This document shows positions 57,474-64,000 of a stretch of 64,000 nucleotides of DNA, piece after piece. Where the stretch lies: contig NZ_CP147251.1 of NCBI RefSeq assembly GCF_017426705.2, positions 3,012,501 to 3,076,500 on the forward strand, read 5' to 3'. The position numbers and the translations under genes are program-made. Position 1 is the stretch's first letter; every line of letters starts with the position of its first letter. Below the pieces are notes generated by a model that was not told where the DNA came from, ran no database searches, and saw only the letters and a program-made list of their open reading frames with translations. Origin of the DNA: Enterococcus sp. DIV2402 (GTDB taxonomy: Bacteria; Bacillota; Bacilli; Lactobacillales; Enterococcaceae).

Positions 57474-58469
57474 ATGGCAATCACCGAATTAGCAGTATTC
57501 TCTCAGTATAAGTTCAAAAAAGAAACACCTAACATTTTACTTTCAATTATCATTCCTATTTATAATCGGGAAAAATCTGTGAAAGTCACGCTGGATTGGT
57601 TGAAAAAAACAACTTATGACTTAACAAAAGTGGAAATCATCGCGGTTGATGATCATTCACAAGATCATAGTTTTGATACTTTAGCAGATTATGAAAAATT
57701 TTTTCCAAATTTTCTCATTGCGCGCCGAAAGCAAAATTCTGGTGGTGCGTCTGTACCACGTAATAACGGTATTAAATTAGCTACTGGAAAATGGCTATTA
57801 TTTCTCGATTCGGATGATTACTTAACCGAACACGCTTTAAGTGATGCGATGGCAATTGCTGAATCTGGTGATAATGATATGGTTTGTATGCCTTATGCGC
57901 GTGGTTTAGGTAGTACCCGTGCTATCAGTAAATCCGCCTTTTCTTATCCAACAACCGTAACTAATCTAGCCTTCTCACAGACTAAACTCTATAATTCTTT
58001 AAATGCTGTAGGAAAACTCTTTAAGCGTGAATTAATTGATGAATATCAACTTGATTTTCCTGATTCCATCAAAGTTCGTGAAGACAATTGGTTTATGATG
58101 AAAATGTATAGTGTGTCCCTTAAAATTGCCATTTTAGGTAATCAAAAAACATACTATTTTATCGGTGAACAAGATGGTGAATCGCTCTCCAAAGCTGGTA
58201 CACCACCGAGAGATGCTGTTAAAATTTTCTTATCTGTTTACGATTTTATTCAGGCACTCCCGATTGATGAAACAAAAAAATTAGAATTTTTGGCATTATA
58301 CTTAAATCGCTACACAAATTTCATAAAACGTGGCACATTTGCCCCTGTGCGTTTCTTTGATCATACGAAAGAAACTTTGAAGACGTTAGAAAATCATCCG
58401 CTGCTAGACGATAATGCCCAGACCTTTATCCAAGATTTATTTCATCATAAATATGACCTAGAAAAATAG
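57474..58469 (+). CDS. GT2-family glycosyltransferase
   Basis: 331 residues. IIIPIYNREKSVKVTLDWL, AVDDHSQDHSF, QNSGGASVPRNNGIKLA, and the DXD motif in LLFLDSDDYLTE; then VREDNWFMMKMY. It has no membrane segment, so it acts in the cytoplasm on a lipid- or protein-bound acceptor, perhaps teichoic acid. The ATG at 57474 has ggaggattttt ahead; TATACT at 57433-57438 is a possible -10 close to the preceding terminator. It is monocistronic. Confidence 0.87.
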   Translation: MAITELAVFSQYKFKKETPNILLSIIIPIYNREKSVKVTLDWLKKTTYDLTKVEIIAVDDHSQDHSFDTLADYEKFFPNFLIARRKQNSGGASVPRNNGIKLATGKWLLFLDSDDYLTEHALSDAMAIAESGDNDMVCMPYARGLGSTRAISKSAFSYPTTVTNLAFSQTKLYNSLNAVGKLFKRELIDEYQLDFPDSIKVREDNWFMMKMYSVSLKIAILGNQKTYYFIGEQDGESLSKAGTPPRDAVKIFLSVYDFIQALPIDETKKLEFLALYLNRYTNFIKRGTFAPVRFFDHTKETLKTLENHPLLDDNAQTFIQDLFHHKYDLEK

Positions 58470-58483
58470 TTATCCGCTGTTTC

Positions 58484-58518
58484 AGACCTCAAAGACTCAT
58501 TTTTTGAGGTCTTTTAAT
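58484..58518. terminator. terminator between convergent genes
   Basis: AGACCTCAAA / TTTGAGGTCT stem with T run on the plus strand. It serves the GT2 gene and possibly the YozG-like gene on the other strand. Confidence 0.75.
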
Positions 58519-58535
58519 TTAGTCTATAGCTAAAA

Positions 58536-58748
58536 TCACTCCGTCATTTCTACGTATTCCAATAAATCTTTAGGTTGGCAATCCAATGCTTTGCATAATG
58601 CTTCTAAAGTGGAGAAGCGAATCGCTTTGGCTTTGCCATTTTTTAATACGGAAATGTTGGCCATTGTAATACCGACTTGTTCAGCAAGTTCCGTGACAGA
58701 CATTTGACGTTCCACTAACATTCGGTCAATGTTTACTCTAATTGGCAT
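58536..58748 (-). CDS. YozG-like Cro/C1 HTH regulator
   Basis: 70 residues with one HTH_26-type domain: RMLVERQMSVTELAEQVGIT, NISVLKNGKAKAIR, LEALCKALDCQPKDLL. Such proteins pair with DUF2975 membrane proteins, and the DUF2975 gene lies 13 bases upstream. The ATG at 58748 follows ggaggg. Confidence 0.88.
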   Translation of the reverse strand: MPIRVNIDRMLVERQMSVTELAEQVGITMANISVLKNGKAKAIRFSTLEALCKALDCQPKDLLEYVEMTE

Positions 58749-58761
58749 CACTGTCTCCCTC

Positions 58762-59235
58762 CTAAACCGTCAAATCATTTTCATGCTTGATTTGAATGAC
58801 GCTTTCTAATAATTTTTCGATAGTTGCTACAAATACCGATAGCGCTAAAGGAACAGCAATAATTCCTAAACCAATGATGACTACACCTGGTGCATCTTCC
58901 ACATCTGCAATTCGATAAACCATAGGTAATAAACCTAAAAATAAAACAAAAATGACTAAGGTTGCTTGCTTAATTTTTCGAATAAGTTGCAGAGATTGTG
59001 TTGAAAAAGGATTGTTTTGATCAATTAAGCGTAAAATACGATACACAAAGAAAATAATACTTAGTGATGAAATCGCGGTACCGTAAAGCGAAATATGTGC
59101 GATAATTCTAGCTGGATAGAGTTCATTGGCGGAATAGGCATGAATTAAACCAAACGTCCAAAGCATAGCTACAAATAAAATGAATACACTCATTCCTAGT
59201 AAAATAATTTTTAAAAATGTTGTTTTGATTTTCAT
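58762..59235 (-). CDS. DUF2975 membrane protein
   Basis: 157 residues with four membrane helices (about 10-30, 48-66, 92-110, 118-140); RILRLIDQNNPFSTQSLQLIR is typical of DUF2975. Probably a membrane partner that senses a signal and controls the small HTH regulator encoded next to it. Confidence 0.85.
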   Translation of the reverse strand: MKIKTTFLKIILLGMSVFILFVAMLWTFGLIHAYSANELYPARIIAHISLYGTAISSLSIIFFVYRILRLIDQNNPFSTQSLQLIRKIKQATLVIFVLFLGLLPMVYRIADVEDAPGVVIIGLGIIAVPLALSVFVATIEKLLESVIQIKHENDLTV

Positions 59236-59335
59236 TGGGAAAACTCCTTTATTATTGATGGATTGAGTTTATTATTTTATTTATCGATATTCAATATAAA
59301 TTTATTGTTTTTCGATAAATTTAAGAAAAATTTTA

Positions 59336-59366
59336 CATAAAAAAAAGCAGTCCGCAGACTGCTTTT
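59336..59366 (-). terminator. terminator of the aldehyde dehydrogenase gene
   Basis: Minus-strand AAAGCAGTC / GACTGCTTT with a four-base loop, then TTTTTATG. Confidence 0.82.
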
Positions 59367-59371
59367 ATGCT

Positions 59372-60778
59372 TTATAAGAAAATCGCTTTTGTTTCAAGAT
59401 AATCTTCTAGTCCATATAAGCCATTTTCACGACCTAATCCGGATTGTTTATAGCCTCCAAATGGCGCTTTCGCTGTGCGCTTGCCACCATTGACAATCAC
59501 ATTTCCTGTGCGTAATTGGCGTGCTACTTTCTCAGCTTCTTCCGTTGGGCCAACGACAGCACCTGATAAACCATAAACCGAGTCATTCGCAAGTTCAATC
59601 GCTTCTTCGACTGTATCATACGTCACTACGGTTAACACTGGACCAAAAATTTCTTCTTGGGCAATCGTCATGTCATTGGTAACATTCACAAAAACAGTTG
59701 GTTCGACAAAGTATCCTTTGCCTTCAATTACCTGCCCACCTACTAAGATTTCTGCGCCTTCTTCTTGCCCTTTTTGAATATATTCTAATACGGTTTTCCG
59801 TTGACTCTCTGACACCATTGGACCCACTCGAGTTGCTTCTTCCGCTGGATCTCCGACTTGGATAGTTGCATAATATTCTTTTAAAAGTTGTTTTGTTTGT
59901 TCTAATTCATCGCTAGGAACCAACAAACGTGAAAGCGCCGAACAGGTTTGTCCTTGATTATCTAAAACGGTACTGGCAGCAGCTTCGACAGCAGCCGATA
60001 AATCGCCACCTTTTAGATAGACCATCGCTGATTTACCGCCTAATTCCAAAACTAATTTTTTGACGGTTGTTGCGGCATGATGATAGAGGTTTTTTCCGAC
60101 TTCTGTTGAGCCAGTAAAGGAAATGACTTCGACATCAGGATGTGAAACTAAATAATCTCCTGCATCGCCACCACTCCCCGTAATTAAATTAAAGACACCC
60201 TTAGGTAACCCAGCTTCTTCCATAATTTCAGCATATAAAATGGCTGTGAGTGGTGTATTACTAGCTGGTTTAACAACAACCGTGTTACCCGCTAATAACG
60301 CCGGCGTAATTTTTCGTTGAATTTGATTGAAAGGATAGTTCCAAGGAGTTACACAAGCAACCACACCATATCCTTCTTTCGTAATTTTGGCGTTATCCAC
60401 GGTTTCTTCAAATGAATAGGTTGCAAATTCAGAAAGTGTGGCTTCCATCTCACGAATCGATAACGGAACTTGCGCATTTTTTGTAAATTGCTTACTTGCA
60501 CCTAATTCCTGAATAATTGTTTTTTGAATATCTGTTTGGCGACGTTTGATAATGGCTAATACTTTTTCTAAATACTCCGCACGTTCTTTTAGTGCTGTGG
60601 TATTCCATTTTGAAAAAGCTTTTTTCGCAGCTGCAACTGCGTTATCCACATCTTTATGCGTTGCTTGAATCACTTGGGCAATGACTTCTTCGGTTGCAGG
60701 ATTGACTACATCTGAAAATACTTGAGAGTCGGCTGTTTGCCAGTTACCATCATAAAATAGTTGCTCATATTTCTTCAT
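59372..60778 (-). CDS. NAD(P)-dependent aldehyde dehydrogenase
   Basis: 468 residues. VVACVTPWNYPFNQ, VVKPASNTPLTA, the NAD loop SFTGSTEVGKN, catalytic Glu in LELGGKSAM and catalytic Cys in NQGQTCSALSR. It ends GYKQSGLGRENG. Oxidises an aldehyde to the acid; substrate unknown. The ATG at 60778 has AAAGGAGG ahead. Single gene with its own terminator. Confidence 0.92.
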   Translation of the reverse strand: MKKYEQLFYDGNWQTADSQVFSDVVNPATEEVIAQVIQATHKDVDNAVAAAKKAFSKWNTTALKERAEYLEKVLAIIKRRQTDIQKTIIQELGASKQFTKNAQVPLSIREMEATLSEFATYSFEETVDNAKITKEGYGVVACVTPWNYPFNQIQRKITPALLAGNTVVVKPASNTPLTAILYAEIMEEAGLPKGVFNLITGSGGDAGDYLVSHPDVEVISFTGSTEVGKNLYHHAATTVKKLVLELGGKSAMVYLKGGDLSAAVEAAASTVLDNQGQTCSALSRLLVPSDELEQTKQLLKEYYATIQVGDPAEEATRVGPMVSESQRKTVLEYIQKGQEEGAEILVGGQVIEGKGYFVEPTVFVNVTNDMTIAQEEIFGPVLTVVTYDTVEEAIELANDSVYGLSGAVVGPTEEAEKVARQLRTGNVIVNGGKRTAKAPFGGYKQSGLGRENGLYGLEDYLETKAIFL

Positions 60779-60842
60779 CTTGTCTTCCTCCTTTAATAAT
60801 GAAGTGCTTATAATTACGGTAACATGTGTGTAAGCAGTCGTC

Positions 60843-60884
60843 AAAAAATACCCCTTTTCCAGAACTATCTGAAAAAGAGGTATC
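60843..60884 (-). terminator. terminator of the ciaR-ciaH-GH3 operon
   Basis: Minus-strand ATACCTCTTTTTCAGA / TCTGGAAAAGGGGTAT stem followed by TTTTTTGA. Confidence 0.83.
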
Positions 60885-60886
60885 GT

Positions 60887-62044
60887 TTAAATTAATCCTA
60901 ACTGTTGTTTCCATGTTAACACGCGACGAACCGATTCATTTAATTGTTCTTCACTGTAGTCCCCATTTTGAACTGCTTGAATCACATACGGAATTTGTTG
61001 TTGGTAACTAGAAGACATCACTAAGTCATTGCCTGCTTGTAACGCCTTTAAGCCCGCTTCTTCTTGTGAAATAAAATTAGCTAGACCCGCCATATCCATG
61101 TCGTCTGTCATAACCACACCATCAAAATTTAATTGATTGCGTAATACTTCATGAACCTTGGTCGAAATGGACGCTGGCGCATCAGAATCAATGCTGGCAA
61201 TAATATTGTGTGACACTAAAATACTATCTGCTCCTGCTTTGATACCTGCTTCAAATGGTAAATAATCTGCTTCGACTTCTGCTAATGGTCGCTCATCTGT
61301 CACAATCTCCACATGAGAATCACGGTTATTGCCATATCCTGGAAAATGTTTCAGAGTAGAACCACTTTTAGCTTCTTTTAGTGTTGTTACAACTTTTTCA
61401 ACAAATTCACTTGTTCCTTCTGCATCTAAACCAATTGTTCGATCATAAATAAACGCAGTTGGATCTGTGGCAACATCAGCAATTGGGAACAAGCCGGTAT
61501 TAATTCCTAAATCGGTTAAAATATCCGCTTTTTGTTTCGTATCTTCAACAATTCCTTCCCAACCACTAGACGCATAGATTGCTTGTGGTGAAGCAAATGG
61601 CTGTGCCGCAAGATTCGGATTTTGACTGATACGAGTAACTGTTCCGCCTTCTTCATCTGAACCAATTAACAACGGGACGTCGCTAGCATCTTGATAACTA
61701 GCAATTTTTTGACGCAAACTCTCTTGGGTCTCCCCATCTGTATCACGACTAAATAATACATACCCACCTAAATGATAGGATTGAATGTCTTCAATTTGGT
61801 TGATTTCTGGTACTCGAACAAAAAATAATTGTCCGACTTTTTCTTCTAATGTCATTTCATCCATCCACTCATCTAACGGATCTACTTCTTGGCTTTGACT
61901 AGACGAACGCGTAGTTGTTTGGCTGGTTTGACTTGGTTCTTTGTCATTTGATTTGGTTTCATTCTTTGTAAAAAAGAAATAGGTTCCAATAATCACGGCA
62001 ATTAATACCAAGACTTCAACTGCAATAACAAGTTTTTTTCCCAT
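60887..62044 (-). CDS. GH3 beta-N-acetylglucosaminidase-like protein (NagZ type)
   Basis: 385 residues. One N-terminal membrane anchor (about 5-24), a Ser/Thr-rich linker, and a GH3 TIM barrel with LLIGSDEEGGTVTRI, the NagZ signature KHFPGYGNNRDSHVE, and catalytic DDMDMAGLANF. Cleaves GlcNAc from peptidoglycan fragments or a related glycan at the cell surface. It starts 21 bases after the histidine kinase gene with a ggagaaag site. Confidence 0.87.
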   Translation of the reverse strand: MGKKLVIAVEVLVLIAVIIGTYFFFTKNETKSNDKEPSQTSQTTTRSSSQSQEVDPLDEWMDEMTLEEKVGQLFFVRVPEINQIEDIQSYHLGGYVLFSRDTDGETQESLRQKIASYQDASDVPLLIGSDEEGGTVTRISQNPNLAAQPFASPQAIYASSGWEGIVEDTKQKADILTDLGINTGLFPIADVATDPTAFIYDRTIGLDAEGTSEFVEKVVTTLKEAKSGSTLKHFPGYGNNRDSHVEIVTDERPLAEVEADYLPFEAGIKAGADSILVSHNIIASIDSDAPASISTKVHEVLRNQLNFDGVVMTDDMDMAGLANFISQEEAGLKALQAGNDLVMSSSYQQQIPYVIQAVQNGDYSEEQLNESVRRVLTWKQQLGLI

Positions 62045-62065
62045 ACTTTCTCCTTTCATGCTGAC

Positions 62066-63358
62066 TTAATTCAATGGCAATTGAATACAAAAATCAGCCC
62101 CATGAGGATTCACATCCTTCACAGTAATGGACCCTTGATGCTCTTCAATAATTTGTTTTGCAATGGCTAATCCTAAACCATACCCGCCTGTTTCTTTTGA
62201 ACGTGATCTGTCTTCGCGATAAAAGCGATCAAACAAATGTTCCTGGGCTTCTTTGGAAATACTTGGACCAGTGTTTTTTACATGTAATTCCCATAATTTG
62301 GATCGTTTAGTTGAGATTACCTCAATTGTATCGCCTTGCTTTGTATACTTTAACGCATTATCCAACAAAATGACAATAACTTGATACACCTTCTTGCGAT
62401 CAATGACCACAGTTGGAGAATTGGCTACGTCCAATGTAAAAACTTTTCCTTCCAATTCCGCCATTTCTTGAAAAGGTACGACTAAATCTGTTAAAAAGGC
62501 CTCCGTTTCAACCGCTTCTTTTTCTAACATTAATTGATTGGCATCACTCCGAGCAATCGTTAATAAATCCGCTGTCAATCCCGTCAAACGACGTGTTTCA
62601 TTGAGTGCTTGCGCAATATTTTCAGATTCCTCTAAAATGGTCTGGTCTGGTTTTCGAAAAAGGCTTTCTAAGCGATTCTGGATAATGGTTAACGGCGTGC
62701 GTAATTCATGCGACGCATTCTCCACAAATTCTTGTTGCTTTTGCCATGCCTTTAAAATAGGTTTCATTGAAACAGCAGATAACCAATAGCTGATACCAAT
62801 TGATAATAACCAAAATACAATCATACAACCGACCACGATTGCACGAAAATTGGTCAAAGAATGCTGAATTTGATTGACGTTTGATAATATTTGAACGTAG
62901 GCAATTTCATTATCTGCGTATTCTTTCGTTAATGAGTGAAAAACTAATTCATCTTCATCGTCTTGAATGGTTACTGTTTGAATTTCTTCTAATTGACTCG
63001 TTTGCAACCGTAGATTTTCCATTTGTGAAAATCGTCCACCTATCGCGTCTTTATTCAAAATTTCACCGTCTTTTGACCACAAAATAATTTGCGTGTTAAA
63101 ACGGTTGCTGGAAGGACTTTTCGGCGGTTCTTTATGAAAATTCTCAGGGAAAGAATCATCGCGATAACGCGCAATTTCTTGTTGAATAAATTCAGGATTA
63201 TGATTCATCTCCGTAATGGATTGATCGGTTTCACGATACGCAGTTTGACTTAATAATTGTAAGATAATCATTCCTAAAAAGACAAAAATTACCGCAAAGG
63301 CACTGACGTTCATCAAGAAAAAATTTCTGCGTTGTTTTCGTGAGAGGGTTTTGTTCAT
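62066..63358 (-). CDS. ciaH: sensor histidine kinase (CiaH-like)
   Basis: 430 residues. Membrane helices at about 14-36 and 172-194 enclose an extracellular sensor of about 135 residues. No clear HAMP is seen. The kinase core has the H box [19 protein letters not shown] box [15 protein letters not shown], and G box [13 protein letters not shown]. Its start overlaps the regulator stop by four bases. Length and layout match CiaH of streptococci. Confidence 0.86.
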   Translation of the reverse strand: MNKTLSRKQRRNFFLMNVSAFAVIFVFLGMIILQLLSQTAYRETDQSITEMNHNPEFIQQEIARYRDDSFPENFHKEPPKSPSSNRFNTQIILWSKDGEILNKDAIGGRFSQMENLRLQTSQLEEIQTVTIQDDEDELVFHSLTKEYADNEIAYVQILSNVNQIQHSLTNFRAIVVGCMIVFWLLSIGISYWLSAVSMKPILKAWQKQQEFVENASHELRTPLTIIQNRLESLFRKPDQTILEESENIAQALNETRRLTGLTADLLTIARSDANQLMLEKEAVETEAFLTDLVVPFQEMAELEGKVFTLDVANSPTVVIDRKKVYQVIVILLDNALKYTKQGDTIEVISTKRSKLWELHVKNTGPSISKEAQEHLFDRFYREDRSRSKETGGYGLGLAIAKQIIEEHQGSITVKDVNPHGADFCIQLPLN

Positions 63359-64000
63359 GTTTCCTCTCCTTTCAACATATAGCCAACATTTCGTAATGTT
63401 CGAAAATCCTTTTCTAAACCTGTAGGACGCAGATGTTTTCGTAAATGGCTCATATACACTTCAACGACGGTCACCGTTGTTTCAGAATCAAATCCCCAAA
63501 TTCGGTCAAAAATTTGTTCTTTAGTTAAAATCATGCCTTGGTTTTGTAAAAAATACACCAACAAATCAAATTCGCGTCCTTGAATCGGTAAAATTTTTCC
63601 TTCATAAAGCACTTCTTTACTTGTTAATTGGCAAGTAATCGTTCGATACGTCAGCGTATTTTCATCAAAAAGACCCAATGAACGTTTGAGTAACGCTTTT
63701 ATGCGCATGATTAATTCTTCCCGATAAAACGGTTTGGTTAAATAATCATCGGCACCTTTTTGAAATCCTTCTATTTTATCTTCTAAGCCATCTTTGGCTG
63801 TCAAAATTAAGACGGGCGTTTGGTTGCCCTGCTTACGAAGCTCCGCTAATACTTGATACCCATTCATTTCCGGCAACATCAAGTCAAGAATAATCAAATC
63901 ATACACACCAGATTCGGCTTCGTATAATCCTTCATTTCCTGTATAGACTTGTGTTGCTTCACCTAATTCTGTGACAATTTCTTTAATTGTATCTGAGAGA
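63355..64000 (-). CDS. ciaR: OmpR-family response regulator, CiaR-like (N terminus outside window)
   Basis: 215 codons are visible; the first few are beyond the right edge. Receiver domain with phospho-acceptor Asp in [13 protein letters not shown] and Lys in DYLTKPFY; winged-helix DNA-binding domain with [13 protein letters not shown] and [17 protein letters not shown]. The segment [13 protein letters not shown] is shared with streptococcal CiaR, as is [14 protein letters not shown]. It probably binds the TTTAAG-N5-TTTAAG site at 5966-5982. Confidence 0.88.
   Translation of the reverse strand, partial: LSDTIKEIVTELGEATQVYTGNEGLYEAESGVYDLIILDLMLPEMNGYQVLAELRKQGNQTPVLILTAKDGLEDKIEGFQKGADDYLTKPFYREELIMRIKALLKRSLGLFDENTLTYRTITCQLTSKEVLYEGKILPIQGREFDLLVYFLQNQGMILTKEQIFDRIWGFDSETTVTVVEVYMSHLRKHLRPTGLEKDFRTLRNVGYMLKGEET

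Overview
The window looks like the chromosome of a low-GC lactic acid bacterium, most likely an Enterococcus. The reasons are the AT-rich composition, strong AAGGAGG-type ribosome binding sites, a CiaR/CiaH-like two-component system, an EfrAB-type heterodimeric ABC exporter, a SagA/SalB-like secreted protein with a 3D domain, a MupG/MurQ/MurP route for cell-wall sugar recycling, and a Wzy-type capsule locus. No rRNA, tRNA, CRISPR array, transposase or prophage was seen. The species cannot be fixed from the sequence alone.

Layout from left to right. (1) 1-2380: a beta-glucoside PTS operon with its LicT antiterminator; each gene is preceded by a RAT/terminator switch. (2) 2469-3498: a tRNA methyltransferase-like gene overlapping a GIY-YIG gene. 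(3) 3511-5982: a four-gene envelope operon (GT2-GtrA glycosyltransferase, phosphodiester glycosidase, membrane protein, 22-residue membrane peptide). Its promoter carries a perfect CiaR-type direct repeat. (4) 6091-9893: a CLC-F-type fluoride transporter, EF-P and an OpgB-like phosphoglycerol transferase. (5) 10123-17924: a tight eight-gene operon (ketosynthase III, adenylate-forming ligase, metallo-beta-lactamase-fold hydrolase, OleD-like reductase, two glycosyltransferases, an alpha/beta-hydrolase-like protein and an SDR). It reads like an uncharacterised pathway that builds and glycosylates a condensed fatty-acyl product. (6) 17941-21244: lplA followed by a MetNIQ-type importer. (7) 21371-26824: a membrane protein with an apparent ATT start; a sigma factor, DUF1659, DUF2922 and GH25 lysozyme cluster; a divergent ComK-like gene; a diguanylate cyclase; and a VanZ-like protein. 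(8) 27103-33195: MurNAc metabolism (mupG-murQ-murP-HAD, with an RpiR regulator and a second rfbB copy), with operator palindromes and a cre-like site at the mupG promoter.

(9) 33326-52084: a 20-gene capsule-type polysaccharide operon on the minus strand. It opens with an unknown coiled-coil membrane protein, then LCP, CpsC, CpsD, CpsB and the priming sugar transferase. dTDP-rhamnose and UDP-glucuronate/galacturonate synthesis follow. A very AT-rich serotype-specific core (glycosyltransferases, DUF1919, Wzy, Wzx, acetyltransferase) precedes galU. (10) 52324-64000: a secreted 3D-domain protein, a heterodimeric ABC exporter, a GT2 enzyme, a YozG/DUF2975 pair, an aldehyde dehydrogenase, and a ciaR-ciaH-nagZ-like operon that runs off the right edge.

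Two observations stand out. One is the 7.7-kb lipid-glycosylation operon. The other is the probable control of the 3.5-6.0 kb envelope operon by the CiaRH system encoded at the far end of the window.
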